Source: Tulasnella sp. 424
Lineage: Eukaryota; Basidiomycota; Agaricomycetes; Cantharellales; Tulasnellaceae
Assembly (NCBI GenBank): GCA_019633425.1
Contig: WSUB01000039.1
Coordinates: forward strand, 186,001 to 250,000
Direction of reading: 5' to 3'
Length of the DNA stretch: 64,000 nucleotides
Shown piece by piece: positions 21,553-34,131 of this stretch. The notes beneath the pieces are model-generated. The model was given only the letters and a program-made list of their open reading frames with translations, did no database searches and was not told where the DNA came from. Position 1 is the first letter of the stretch. Each line of letters begins with the position of its first letter. A program made the position numbers and the translations under genes.

Positions 21553-23283
21553 ATGGGTACATTGCAGGACGTAAGTGCGACCAATCCACCCTAACCGGTA
21601 GAAGCCATAACGTGCCATCTCGCTTATTGCGAGTTGAAAAGACGTCATCAGAGGTCCCAGAGATACCCCACGGCCACGGCCTTCACTCCTCCGTCAATCG
21701 CATCCCCATAAGGTCCCAGGAAAACGAAGGTACCGGTCCCAAGTGGACGGTCGTCAAACGGGTAGGAGATCACCCACCGTGGAAGTTTCAACCCCATAAC
21801 GTGAGGAAGGAGATCCGCATCCTCCGGGCTGCCAGGAACGAAAATGTATGCCGTTTGATGTTTTGCGCAACAAAATCCTTTCATTTCATTATTTTTGACA
21901 AGAATTTCGGTTAGATTGTCTCCATACTCCGATCGAGTGTCGTTGAGGACTTCGAGATCACTTGGGAACTCGAAATGCCCCTGGTCCCTCTCAGTTTATC
22001 GACCCTGCTGGATTCCCTGGCATTCGTTCCCGAAGAAAAGAATGAAATACTTCCGGCCCAGTTCAAGAGCACCGCACCCGTCGCGTTACCAGGCCGGCTG
22101 ACCTTTGAGGTACTGACAAAGTCCATCATCTACCAAGTTCTGCTCGGGCTTGACTACCTCCATACTGGGATCGTCGGGAAAGGACAAGGTCAAGTAGCAC
22201 ATCGAGATGTCAAGCCTTCCAACATCTTGATCGACGAAGTTGGGTGTGTCAAGTTGATTGATTTCGGAATCGCCTGGGCTCCCGACTATATCCATCCCTC
22301 AAACCAGACGGACTTCCAAGGAATGGAAGTGGAGGACGAGTACGTCGAGCCATCTGAGAAGATGTGCTGTGCGGTTGCAAGCGGGTATGCCATAGTCTCC
22401 TGTTTCATTGTCGTTTTGTTTTAGCCTGATGGGTCGTAAAGTCCTTATCGTCCGCCAGAACTTCTCTTCTCGCCTCCAACGTATAACGCTTTTGCAGCCG
22501 ACATGTGGAGCACCGGAGCGCTCCTCGCAGAGTTTTTCACAAGTCTCAAATTCACGCGGGAGCACAGCTATATGGACGATGACTTGGAGGAAGGCGGAAA
22601 TGAAGATGACGAAGTTATGAGTGAACCCGCTACTGAACCGTTTGTGGTTCCCAAGTCTTTCTCAAAAGGTACGGATGTAAATGGAGGGCCGAACGTCATT
22701 GGGAAATGGAGTCGTGTATCGTTGTTTGACTCATCTCGAGGAGAGATTGGACTGGCATGGAGCATTTTTCGGGTCCGAGGGACACCGGATAAAACGAACT
22801 GGCCTGTAAGTATCTCTCTCTCTTTTACAATCTTCGTCTGAAGCTCGTCCTTTCCTTTGCATCTTGCAGTCATTTAAAACTCTTCCCGACGCCGAAAGCG
22901 CATCGTTTAGGGAAACTCCTCGCATCGACATTACGACGAGATTGCCTCATTTACCGGCGAGCAGGATGTTCTCAAAAAACGCGTTGAGTTTGGTGGAACT
23001 TTTACTGGAATACGAACCGAGTCGTCGTATCTCAGCCACCAAGGCACTGCGACACAACTGGTTCACAGGGGAGGACGGTGTCCCACTGCTGCTTCCAGCA
23101 GGGCATCCAGCTATATCCCTTCCAGAAGCGTCCGGTGCGAGTTACGGAGACAATTCGCTAGAAGATTATCTCAAACCTTGGATGGAGCGTGAGCTAGATA
23201 AGTTGGTCGAAGAGGACGCGAGAGCTGTCGCAAGGAATGCGGCGAGCGGAGGAGAGCTCAAGTGGGATGACCTAAGCGATTGA
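21553..23283 (+). CDS. CDK-type (CMGC-like) protein kinase
   Basis: A complete Ser/Thr kinase domain. A glycine loop (GHGLHSSV) is followed by the ATP-binding Lys in WTVVKRV, the helix-C Glu in VRKEIRIL, the catalytic HRDVKPSN, DFG in LIDFGIAW and YRPPELLF, and the C-lobe ends in SRRISATKALRHNWF. Introns at 21846-21914, 22385-22441 and 22806-22869 join in frame; the second uses acceptor TAAAG|T. An acidic insert (DDDLEEGGNEDDE) sits in the C-lobe. The first exon is uncertain: I take ATG 21553 with an intron 21571-21641, because the main frame has no ATG. The family looks closest to CAK/Csk1-like kinases, but assignment below CMGC is a guess. Confidence 0.8.
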
Positions 23284-23413
23284 AGGGATGTTCAAATAAT
23301 CCAAATCTAAGTCGATAAATGCATCAATTTGATAACTATTGTCTATCCGTCTAGCAGTTGTCAGGAAAGTCATTGATGAACCGAAGGAGAAAGTAAGATG
23401 TTGGCGAGAGGTC

Positions 23414-24364
23414 TTAGTCGTCATCTGATCCAGAACCGGGCTCCCCGTCGCTGTCTGAGAAATGAAATCGTGAGGCTCAATGTTAAGAAATAGGGTGAGT
23501 TGGGAAGCCCGATACCTTCGGCGATGTCACCCGCAGCAATCGCGTTGGTAGCCTGGTACTTTCGGAACAACTCTCTGCTATCCTTGTCATCTCCAGGCAA
23601 AAGGTCTTCTGCAAGTGAGCCGTGTTTATCTTTGATCCTAATGTCAACAGGTGTGATGGCCGTAAGTGTCAGACCAAAGGAGCGGAGGTGGGACGCTCGG
23701 GCAATGACTAACCTCATATCTGCGCCGGCCTCGAGAAGGTGCCATATTATCGTAGTGCGTGTATCCTCATCTTCGAGTTGGCATGCCATATGTAGCGGTG
23801 TTGCACCGTCTAAGCGATTCACCGGGTCCACGTCGCAACCGTCCTGTTCCAATATCTTCTCAATGACATTCTCACTGCCCCTCTGTGCCCTAAGCGCGAG
23901 GGGTTAAAGCTTCTCTCGCTTAGATTTCCTAAACACTTACGCGTAATGCAGAGCTTTAGGAAGGGGTGGCGTTAGCATTCTTGATCATAAATGACACGGG
24001 CTACGAATCGTCTCACCGGTATTACCCAGGCTTAGGAGACGAGACGTTAGTCATGAAGCGGCTAATAAAAAAGCTAGATGATTTCTCACCCATCTGCGTA
24101 GTTAATGTCGAAATCATCCCCGTCTCCCAGAATTTCCTCCCAAAGGTCGACGTTGTCTTGCTGCGCGGCGAGCAGCAGCCGTTCATCTAAGTGGAGGAGA
24201 ATCCGTAAGCAAAGATGCCCGCATAGCCAAATCGCATCATAAACCAACTGTTTGAAGCTCCCTTTTCTTCGGACATTGATGAGATATTTGGATATAGGGG
24301 CAATCGATGGACGCGAGGGTATGTGTGAGCTCAACGCGGTGATTAGGCGAGTCAGGGACACCAC
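23414..24364 (-). CDS. Small ankyrin-repeat protein with two microexons
   Basis: Exons spliced by eye: main first exon down to 24086 or slightly below (LLLAAQQDNVDLWEEIL, DDFDINYADG), a 14-nt exon 24017-24030, a 13-nt exon 23941-23953, exon 4 from 23889, and two more ending in GEPGSGSDDD at the stop 23414-23416. Together the microexons encode GLGNTALHYA, the heart of an ankyrin repeat. The next exon continues AQRGSENVIEKILEQ, then DGATPLHMACQLEDE for the second repeat. All flanks are GT-AG. Without the microexons the repeat would be broken, which supports them. The start is uncertain: the frame is open to ATG 24364, but homologous proteins usually begin near ERLLLAAQ at about 24208. The role is unknown and probably protein binding. 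Confidence 0.8.
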
Positions 24365-24477
24365 ACGCGGTTTACGTCAGCAATCTCCGTCTCTTCCGGT
24401 TTCGGTTCGAACTGGTCAACAACACGCGCTCGTCAACCCACCACCCTTTCATCTCGTCTCTCTTCGAAAAACCCGAT
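24365..24477. promoter_or_regulatory. Short divergent promoter between ankyrin gene and SMC4
   Basis: At most about 270 bases separate the two translation starts, so the genes likely share a bidirectional promoter. No clear TATA box. Confidence 0.4.
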
Positions 24478-27400
24478 ATGCCACCACGACGCTCGACGCG
24501 CAGTGCAGCAGCGTCAGAAGAGCCAGCACCAGCACCAGCGGTAAGGCGACGCGCGACGAGAGTCAAGCAAGAACCGGTCGAAGAACCGGTAGAAGACACT
24601 GCGGAAGCTGGAGAGCAAGACGAAGAGGAGGAACAGCCGACGTCAAAGAGACGTGGTTCAGCAAAGGCATCGACGACGCGACGTAGCGCTTCTGCGCCTA
24701 AGCGAACGAGTAGCAGGTCGAAAGCCGTGAAATCCGAGCCAATTGAGGAGGAGGACGCGGCGGAAGAGGAGGAAGAGGAAGAACCGCCGAAGAAAACAGC
24801 CAGCGGACGTAGTAAACGCGTCACTCCCGCGCCCAAAGGCAAGGCAAGCAAGCGGGCCAAACGTGTGGCAGACTCGGACGAAGAGGAAGAGTCTGATGGG
24901 ACCGTTCGAGCCAACGGCGAAGCTGCTGACAGGGATTTCGATGACGAACCAGCGCCTCGCGCAAAGGCGAAGTCGCGAGCAACAGCTGCTTCTAGCGGGC
25001 GCCGTAGCACTACCGGTACTGGTGTTCCGTCCCGTGCTAGTTCATCTAAGCAACTTCCGCCGCACGTAACGCCCAAAGCACGCAAGTCTCTCAAAAGCGA
25101 TGCCGACGAGTCTCGAGTTGAGGAAGAAGATCCGGACGACTTGCCCAACTTCAACCAGTCACCATCGCGACCTCGGGTCCCGCCGACACCCAGGGCCGTT
25201 CCACCTCCCGCGGAAGCAGAGGAGGAGTCGGAAGAGGAAGACTTGCTGGCAGCTATACGCAGTGTGCCGCCTACGCCTGCTGGCGGGAAGCGACTATCTG
25301 TTCCACCTCCCTCCCAAAGGCCCGGGGATATAAGCCAGCGTCCGGAGACACCAACTCTTAACGCGATTTCGGAAACGAAAGTGGAAGAGGAGGCTCCCAA
25401 AGGTGCGTCTCTGCCACCTCGAGCAAAAGAACCAAACACAGCTCACTCGTTACTATCACAGGTCCTCAAACTCGACTTGTCATTCACAAGCTAGTTTTGC
25501 TGAACTTCAAGAGCTATGCCGGACGCCAAGAGATTGGCCCATTCCACAAGGTGAGTAACTTGTAGAGTTTGCCTTCGCTAATGAATTGACATTGTATCAT
25601 CTTTTCAAGTCGTTCTCCGCGATTGTGGGACCCAATGGATCTGGGAAATCCAACACCATCGATGCGCTGCTGTTTGTTTTCGGATATCGGGCGTCTAAAA
25701 TGCGTCAAGGCAAATTGAGCGAACTTATCCACAACTCTGCTGACTACCCCGACTTGGACGAGTGCCGGGTCGAAGTTTGGTTCCGAGAAATCGAAGACCT
25801 TGTAAGTTATCGCCCTTTGAATCTAGCGCGACCTTGCATTAACAATCTCGTATCTCAGCCTGGTCCAGATGCGTACAAAGTGGTTCCGAATTCGAGACTT
25901 GTCGTCGCCCGCTCGGCTTTCCGCAACAACTCGAGCATCTACACAATCAACGAGAACAGGAGCAACTTCACCGAAGTCACAACATTGCTCAAGGACCGTG
26001 GAATTGATCTTGATCACAAACGTTTCCTTATCCTTCAGGTAGGATTCTGCTGTGCATGTACTAACTAGTACGCTCAGCTGATTTCTTTGCCTTCCAGGGT
26101 GAAGTCGAGTCGATCGCCCAGATGAAGCCCAAAGCTCCCAACGAGCATGAAGACGGACTTCTCGAGTACCTCGAGGACATTATTGGCACTTCCAAGTACA
26201 AGGAGCCAATCGAGGAGACCCTGGTCAAGGTGGATCAGCTGAACGAGGAACGTAGCGAGAAGATGAACCGTCTAAGGCTCATCGAGAAAGACAAGGCAAG
26301 TCTAGAAGAGAAGAAGAAGGAGGCGGAAACGTGGTTGCGCAATAAGGTGAGCCAAATACACCCCCTCGTCCCGAGAGACCCCTCCAATCGATTGCCACGC
26401 CTTTGAATAGAACGAGCTAGCCAGGGCCCAGAACAAATTCTATCAATACCACATGCTTGGACACTCCAGGCAGGAGCAGGAGCTCCAGGTTTCGATCGTA
26501 AGGAAAACTATTATCAATGGAACGAATTCTCGCTGAAACAGGCTTCGGGTCGCCGCAGGATGCGCTTACCCAGCAGCTACAGCAAGAGAAGGACAAGAAC
26601 AAGGGTACCATTGCAGAGATCGAGGAACTTGAACAAGCATACGAAGAGCGCGTCAAAGCCTTTGAGGTTGTCAAGAAGGAAACCGCCCCACTCGTCAAGC
26701 AGCTTCAAACCCTCGAAAAGCAAGAGGTCACATTGCAAGAGAAGCGGAAGCACATTATGACTAAGGGAAAGAAGTTGACCAAGAGTTTGAAGGAGGTACG
26801 CTGGTGAACGCTAATTATAAATGGCGGAGATGATGAAACGCGCGTCTTCAGGACCACAACTCGCGTGCCGAGGCAGAACGGCTCATCGAAAACCACGCCG
26901 AATCCATCGAGAAGCATCGGAAACAGGTTGAGGAACTCGAAGCATCCCTGGAGTCTGAAGAAGCTGAGCTGGAGAAAATCACCGAAAGTCTCAAAGGTGC
27001 TTTGTTTTCTACACCTGTACTTCTTGTCACTTCGCTAATCAGGAAAGCTTCCTTACAGATAAAACCCAGGTCTTCCATGCTCAGATCGAGGCCAAACAGA
27101 AAGAGCTCGAGCCTTGGAACGCGAAGATTAATAAGAAACAGGCCGAGCTTGATCTAGCAACAAATGAGCGCAACATGCTGGCGGAGAAGGCTAAAACCAT
27201 CCAGACCTCGGTCGACGACGCTGTCAGGTTGGCTGAAGACTTGGTCGGAGAGAAACGTGCCAAGGTCCGCCTCAACCTCTGTCGTATATTCCGAGTATCC
27301 AATTCTGAGACATGTCTTATTCGCAGGAGGAACAACTAGGACAGCTGAAGTCCGAGCTTGTTGCCCTCAAGAAAGAACTAGCCGCCGGGGAGAAGAAGCT

Positions 27401-30292
27401 TCAGGTATTTCATCATCTCGTAGTCTCAGCATTCAGGATCGCAGTGGCTCATTTCGGGCTGGGTCGTAGGGCTTGGAAGAACAAGAGCAGAAATTGAGAT
27501 CCAAGTCCTCTTCGGCACGCCAGAAAACCGATGAAGCCAAGGCTTCTCAGGCTGCAAACACTTCCGCCAACGCTGTTCTGGAAAGCTTGAACCGCATGAA
27601 GGCAGCAGGTCGTATCACTGGATTCCACGTATGCACCTTAACCCACCCGCCAACTTTTTGAGACTCACTCTTAATTCAATAGGGCCGTCTTGGGGATTTA
27701 GGAACGATTCCTGACAAGTACGACGTCGCAATGTCGACTGCCTGCCCAGCCTTAAATCATCTTGTCGTCGACCAAGTCAAGCAGGGCGAAGCTTGCATAG
27801 CCTATCTCAAAGCGCAAAACATTGGTCGGGCAAACATCTACGTCCTCGACAAGCTGGGCAAGAGCATTCCGTCCGTCAATACCCCTGAGAACGCTCCGCG
27901 GTTATTCGACCTCGTCAAGCCGAAAGACCCCAAGTTTGCTCCCGCGTTCTACAAAGCTGTCCGCGACACTCTGGTAGCCGAGAACCTCGAACAAGCCAAC
28001 CGCCTCGCATTTGGAGGTCAAAGGCGATGGAGAGTCGTGACCCTGGCCGGGCAATTAATCGACACTTCCGGTACCATGTCTGGTGGTGGAACGAGGGTCA
28101 TGAAGGGTTTAATGAGCTCGAAGTTTGCCGCAGAGTCCGTTCGTCCTGAAGTTCTGCGACAATATGAACAAGAGGCTGAAGAAGCTGGGCGGGCTCTGGA
28201 CGACTTCCTGAGGGACAAGAGGGGGTTTTCCGGAGAGCTGGAAGAACTTCAGAAGCGAGTCCCGCAAGTAGAGATGTCCATTTCCAAGGTCGAGCTCGAT
28301 ATCAGAGGAGGCGAGAAGCGAATCAACGACGCTCGGGCGCGCCTCAAAGAACTACAGTGAGTTCCTGGTAGTTTCTGATTTATTTAAACCCACTGAACGT
28401 CTACTTCGAAGGTCCCAAAACAAGCCCGACGCTGGGGATATCAAGCGGATAGCTGTTCTTGACGGCGAGATCGCCTCAGCCGGGAATGAAGTCGCGAAGC
28501 TTCGCAAACAGGCAAATGCGATTCAACTAGTGATTGAGGGGCTTCAGAACAAGATATTGGAAATTGGCGGTACTCGCTTAAGGTCGCAAAAGGCCAAGGT
28601 GGACGGCATGAAGGAAATGATCGACTTGGCCAACGACCAAATAACAAAAGCCGAAGTAGGCAGAGCCAAAGCCGAAAAGGACGTGGAGAAGTACGGCCAT
28701 TCGATCGAGCATGCGGAGACCCAACTTGGTGAAATGAAGGCCGAAGTGGATGAACTCGACAGTGTGTTGGCTACGTGCCAGGAAGATATGAACGGTGTTC
28801 GGGAGAAGGTCGAGATGGCCCAAGGGATCGCCGAGCAGCACAGCGATGAGCTCGAGGAAATGAAAGCTGAACTAGACGAGAAGCAAGTCCTTATCAACAA
28901 GTTCAGACAGAAAGAGGTACGTGATCTGAAGCACGGGTCGAGGTCTCAAATAGCTGATGCGCGGGTTGTAGCTGGCCATTAAGCAGCAATTGGACGACAG
29001 TGGCAAAGCGATCCAGGACGAGAAGAGACAAGTCAAGTCTCTCCAAGAAAGACTCAGCAAGCTAGCGCTGGACGACGTGGAGTGAGTTGAGTTTCTTCGC
29101 TATCTCTGATCAGAAACTTACGGTTTCCCACAGCGAAGAAGACGAGGAAGAGACCGAAGCAGGTGAACCTGCTAACTCGAATGCTGCTGAGGACGCAGTC
29201 AAAAAAGAGACAGCATCCCCTCCACCCCAGAAATCCGACCCCTATGAGTTGAAGACCTATACAGAGGATGAACTCGACGAAATGGAGCCCAAGAAACTCA
29301 ACTTCGAAGTCGCGAAATATGAGGGTAAGTCTACCATTGACATTCACTATCCTGCCAGCTTCTTCTAAATTCGCCAACCGCAGGGCTTGTGGGTGAGGGT
29401 CAGCCGAACATGAAAGCCCTCGAGGAATACCGCAAACGTGAAGCAGACTTCCTGAAGCGAGTAAAGGATCTAGACGAGGTCACCGCACAGCGGGATACTA
29501 TGAAGAAACACTACGATGATCTCCGAAAGACTCGATTGGAGGAATTCATGTCTGGATTCAATACAATCTCTTCCAAGCTCAAGGAAATGTACCAGGTCCG
29601 TTCATTTGATGCAGAGTGGATTTCACCTCAGGCTAACCATCCCGTCCCGAAGATGATTACTCTTGGTGGAAACGCCGAGTTGGAATTGGTGGACAGCATG
29701 GATCCTTTCTCGGAAGGTATCATCTTCAGCGTTATGCCACCAAAGAAGAGCTGGAAGAACATCTCTAACCTGTCAGGCGGAGAGAAGGTACGTTTCGTAC
29801 TCCCCTCGACCGCTCCCTTGAAACTTTCTTGACGGTACTTAATCGCCACAGACCCTCAGCTCGCTAGCATTAGTCTTTGCTTTACACGTTTTCAAGGTTG
29901 GTCTGCACTTGCTGACCCTCAAGTCTGCGAGCTGACAGATATTCCAAAAGCCCACTCCCTTATACTTCATGGACGAGATTGATGCCGCCTTGGACTTCCG
30001 GAACGTTTCTATTGTTGCCAATTACATCAAGGACCGCACGAAGAATGCTCAATTCATTATCATCTCACTGAGGTAAGCGTTTTTCCGGTTTCCGTAACGA
30101 GTTGCCTTACTCAGGAAACGTTTCTAGGAACGACATGTTCGAACTAAGCCATCGGCTGATTGGTATCTACAAGACATCTAACGCCACTCGCAGTAAGTCT
30201 TTGCCAGGGTCCCCCGCATTTCATTTCGAAATGACCTATTTTGTCTCAGGTATATCCATCGACAACAAGCCTCTGGCGACGGCGAAGAAGTG
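24478..30292 (+). CDS. SMC4: Structural maintenance of chromosomes protein 4 (condensin ATPase subunit)
   Basis: Pairs with SMC2 in condensin, which compacts mitotic chromosomes. About 20 exons, all with short introns. The first exon codes a disordered basic/acidic extension of about 300 residues (PPRRSTRSAAASEEP). Then come KLVLLNFKSYAGRQEIGPF and Walker A VGPNGSGKSN, a first coiled coil, the hinge (GRLGDLGTIPDKYDVAMSTA, about 27683-28100), a second coiled coil, then ITLGGNAELELVDSMDPFSE, the ABC signature NLSGGEKTLSSLAL and Walker B PLYFMDEIDAALD. The SMC4-type motifs in the hinge and near the C terminus separate it from SMC2. An acidic insert (EEDEEETEAGEP) lies in the second coil. The intron inside LKEMYQ|MITLGG is in frame and open, and could be mis-annotated as coding. 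One junction near 26499-26559 is less certain. Confidence 0.95.
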
Positions 30293-30412
30293 AAAATACA
30301 CCGGATTTTGTCCTCATTGTCTCTATTTATCATATTGTGTTCTAGCCGCTCTGTATTCTAATACTTGTTGTCAATCATACGGCGTTGATAAGGTAATCGG
30401 AGGCTTACAAGG

Positions 30413-32232
30413 TCAGAGTAGGCCAGGTTCGGCTGGGACGGTGTGTAGTTCCGGCATCCACCTCTCGCGTCCTAAAGCGTGGCCACAGCCAGGTTTATGC
30501 GGCACATGTACAGGAACAAGGGCTGGATTCGACCCCGGTTGGCTAGGATTCCTTTCACGGCCGAAGCAGATTAGGGGCGTGGTATGTGACCCGTCTGCGG
30601 TGAGGTCGTCGACTCCGTGTTCCTCAACATCAACTAGCTCTCCTAGTCCATGGGAATCTTCATGGTCACAGTTTCTGTGTAAGTCGAACCGCAGCACCCG
30701 AACATTAGCCGACCGACTAAAGGCCATTGCTCGTTCTCGGTGTTCCCGCAAACGGGCAATTCCGTCCGTCCAACCAGCACTGAACTGTTCCGCATACAGC
30801 TCAAGGTCTACAGGTACTCCTTCCTCCGCTTGATTAGGAGCGAGTGCTGACGATATACTGAGTAGATGGGGGTAAGCGGGAAGAATTCGGAATTTTGCCA
30901 ATTGGAGTGTTCTTGCTGGGCGGTCGGTCTTGGGGACCGGATGTTCCTTACGCCCTTCGTCTTCTAAGGCAGTTCCAGAGAGCTCATTATCGCCTCTATC
31001 CGCGAATTCGTCTCTCCGTCCAGCATTGTCGAGGATTCGGTGAACTTCTGTCGCATCAAGGTTCTTAAGCTCACGTTCCTTCTCCCTGGCGTTCTTGATT
31101 CCAGCCATTGCCATGGCTCGGCCTAACGTCCTCCACTCGTTCTGCTCCGGTCCCAACCCTCCAAAGCCACTGGCATCTACAAGGAGATGCCGCAGCCGGG
31201 GGAACCCGTTTAAGATAGCTGCGGCCGCTTGCTCCCGATGCACGGGTGACGTTGACAGATCAAGTATCTCCACAGAGGGGAACGCGTTGCGTTCGCAGAT
31301 CTTGTTCCAGACGGTTCGTAAAGGGATTCGGAAGCGTAGATGCTTGACGTATCGGGCGACTGGGGATTTCGCGAGGTTCGTAATGGGGTCGAGGGAGAAA
31401 AACACAATGGGCTGCGCGAAGGACATAGAGGGTCGAAGAGCGTGTGCGGGGGCGTCTTCAGCGAGATTGAAAACGGGCAAAGGGTCTTGAACGATCGAGA
31501 GCATAGTTAAAGATGGGGTTTCTGGCCATGAGGCGAGTGTGTCTAGGAAAGAGTCGAAGTAGGCGCCAGCTAGGAACTTAGGGTTGAAGTTAAGTGAGAG
31601 TGAGCTCGCCAATCAAAGGTCAAGGATATCACGAGTACCTGATAATAGGTCGCCTGTCGGAAGCTAAAGGCACAAGGTTAACCTTCTTACTTACTGAAGA
31701 ATTGCAGGACGAACTAACTATGGTCGGAAACGCAAGGAAAGGCGCTGCAGGTGGGGTCTTGGATTCCGGAACATGTCCTCGAGATGCTCAGGAGCAAAAG
31801 TCGTGCCAATATTGATATGAAGATCCTGGATTCCAGAGAGTATATCCAATAGACTAAATGAGTGTTTACCAACGTGTTAGTAACGGTATAGAGCAGAACT
31901 AATTCCCGGGTAACTCACTTGATGAGAACGTCAGCATCTACCGTCCAACCCAGCCACCTAAAGGACCTAACCCACAGAGGGTCAACGGATTGACTCGTTC
32001 TTCCATTTTCCTGGCTTTGGTTCAACCGGACTCGCTGATGCAGCAGCCATGGCTGGTTCTGACGAGTCAGTCGTATGTGTCGAAACAGGTGATGTGCAGA
32101 GATCGGAGCGTTGGGGATTGCTTTAATAAGGGCGAGGGTCGTACTCTGGAGGTCTTCAGGGTCAACCTCGTCCAAGACCGCGGAAAATAGTTCCGACGGC
32201 AAGTCGGCGAAACAGGCCAGAGGTAGTGTCAT
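30413..32232 (-). CDS. F-box-like protein
   Basis: The first exon (from ATG 32232, MTLPLACFADLPSELFSAV) holds an F-box-like segment: LPSELFSAVLDEVDPEDLQS, then LFRHIRL. One or two short exons follow (about 31620-31860; GIQDLHINIGTTF readable), then a long last exon to the stop at 30413-30415. The long exon has leucine-rich strands such as VEILDLS and RLRHLLVDASGFGG, typical of the leucine-rich tail of fungal F-box proteins. It probably acts as a substrate receptor in an SCF ubiquitin ligase; the target is unknown. The small exons between 31600 and 31915 are not resolved confidently. It is divergent from FHIT, with 314 bases between starts. Confidence 0.75.
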
Positions 32233-32546
32233 GAACGGTACTAATTAGTGTCTGTGAGCGACGTTGCAGAGTGAACGCTGAAGTAGAAGTGTTAGAACTA
32301 GATTTTGAGCTTAATGCGGTGCTTGCTTTCGAAATCAACTGACAGGAAGGGGTCGTCGGGGACTATAGACAGCCTCCAAGACGGCCCGTACCGTGGGAGA
32401 CGGTGTTGGAGCCATCATGAACCTCCGACTACCCAACCCCACGAAGCCCGAGGAGTAGTCCAGGGGTCCCAAACTTCGCTGATAACGCAAGACTACCGAT
32501 ACCACTTCTTCCATTCCTCCTGGATCAGTTGAGGCTATCATCTTAT
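32233..32546. promoter_or_regulatory. Divergent promoter, F-box gene / FHIT
   Basis: 314 bases between the two start codons. No distinct element recognised. Confidence 0.4.
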
Positions 32547-33229
32547 ATGTCACCCATACTATTCTCAACATTCGACGTCACCCGTCAAGTATTCTTCCAA
32601 TCACGGCTTTGCTTTGGCCTAGTCAACCTAAAGCCCATTGTGCCTGGTCGTACGTAGGTCCTTTAAATATATTATACCTCTATTAAGTTTGCACCTCTGA
32701 ACCATCCTGCTATGTTATTGGTACCTTTTCCAGACATTCTGGTAGTCCCGAAGCGAGTCGTCCCTCGTCTAGCTGACCTAACACGTGAAGAGATCACGGA
32801 CCTTTTTGGATCTGCTCAACGAATTGGGCAAGTGGTGGAGCGGGAATACAAAGCAGAATCCTTGACCGTGGCCTGCCAGGTACCTTCATCGCCGAAAGTC
32901 GGCAAACGAGGTGACTTGCGCTAAACAAACCTTGTTCACAGGACGGCCCAGCTGCTGGACAATCCGTGCCCCACGTACATATTCACGTACTACCGCGAAA
33001 ATGGGTCGATTTCGGGGGCAACAATGACGCTGTTTATCCGGCCCTGGATGAAACCGAGTCTTCCATGTTGGATGACATCGCCACAACGGCACCAGAACCA
33101 CACAAGCATCGAGGGAGACCACAACTAAAAGTTGACAATGAGTCAAGGAAGCCTAGGACACTGGAGGAGATGGAGGAGGAGGCTGTATGGTTAAAGGGAT
33201 TCTTTAAAGACGATGAGCCTCAGGCTTGA
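32547..33229 (+). CDS. Bis(5'-adenosyl)-triphosphatase, FHIT/Hnt2-type HIT protein
   Basis: Hydrolyses Ap3A-type dinucleotides. Three exons: 32547-32646, 32734-32879 and 32942-33229. The protein starts MSPILFSTFDVTRQVFFQ and has the conserved substrate-binding region CFGLVNLKPIVP, DILVVPKR, and the catalytic histidine triad in SVPHVHIHVLPR. Spacing and length (about 177 residues) fit FHIT. The C-terminal tail EEMEEEAVWLKGFF is the usual family ending. The first exon lies ahead of an 87-nt intron. Confidence 0.92.
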
Positions 33230-33297
33230 GTCGACCCAGAAGACACTCACAGGTAGACCGGAAGACATGTGATTGGGAGAATATGTACATACAAAAT

Positions 33298-34131
33298 TTA
33301 TGGAGCTCTCCCTCCCGCTGCTTGCCCCGCTTGTGTCTTCAAAACATCCATAACAACCGTGGCTCTGTCCCTCGTGTTCTTCCCCTCCTTGAAAATGGCG
33401 TTGACTTGCTCTGTCAGCGCCTCTAGTTTGGGATCGGTATCCGTCTGAGCAGAGTCCAGTAGAGTCTCGGCGTCGGTGGCATCCGGGTTCAAAGGCAATG
33501 CTCCTAACCCTGTGGCCTTGAGCTCATCGTACAGGGCACCCAATGCGGATCTTAGGGCTTGTAAATTGGCTGTAAGGATAAAAATCGGCGATGGATTTAG
33601 ATAAGCAAGACTCATTCAGACGAAGCATCTTCACCTGTGGTCTGCGTGGGCTCTGCGTGCTGTTCAAATGCTCTGGTTCTATGACAAGCGAGAAAAGGTT
33701 TGTAACATCATCTCCCCTAGGAATACATCAGAGCAAACATACATCCCATCGAGCGCATTTCTTGCGAATGCCTCGATCTGTGGTATATCCTGAGTGGCTA
33801 CCTTCTCCAAGGATGCCATGAAGCTCTGAACAGGATCCGCCGAGGGTTGGCCGAACGCGGGCAAAGCAAACGACCCTGGAACCCCGAGAGCCCCCGCACT
33901 CCCAGCAAGAAGACTCAGGCTGGGAGTCCCAGCGTTCCCTTGAAGAAGAGTCATAGGGCTTGCGCCCGCGGCGGCATTAAGAACAGACGCATCGGGTACA
34001 CCACCCAGTGCTGCATTGCTTAGTGCCTGAGCGTACTGCTGTTGTATTCGTAGCTGAGCAGCCGCAGCGTTGAAGTTGGTTCCTTCTGGCACAGAGAATA
34101 TGTTATTGTTCGCATTTGAACCTGGCAGCAT
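33298..34131 (-). CDS. Conserved protein of unknown function
   Basis: Three exons: 34131 to about 33740, a short middle exon of about 46 nt (ITRAFEQHAEPTQTT), and the last from about 33573 to the stop at 33298-33300. Roughly the first 60 residues are Ala/Gln-rich (NAAAAQLRIQQQYAQALSNA), followed by an Ala/Gly/Leu-rich middle (SLLAGSAGALGVPGS). The second half is helical (LQALRSALGALYDELKATG; LEALTEQVNAIFKEG). I do not recognise a named family. Helical content and size would suit a small complex subunit, for example of Mediator, but nothing in the sequence proves that. Its 5' part was copied in the neighbouring duplication (37105-37446). Confidence 0.7.

Noticed and set aside
24372..25439. 355-codon open frame opposite SMC4 exon 1
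   Set aside because: It mirrors the Lys/Glu/Ser-rich SMC4 N-terminal exon. Its Ser/Ala/Gly runs are just the reverse complement of that composition, and the other strand is clearly coding.
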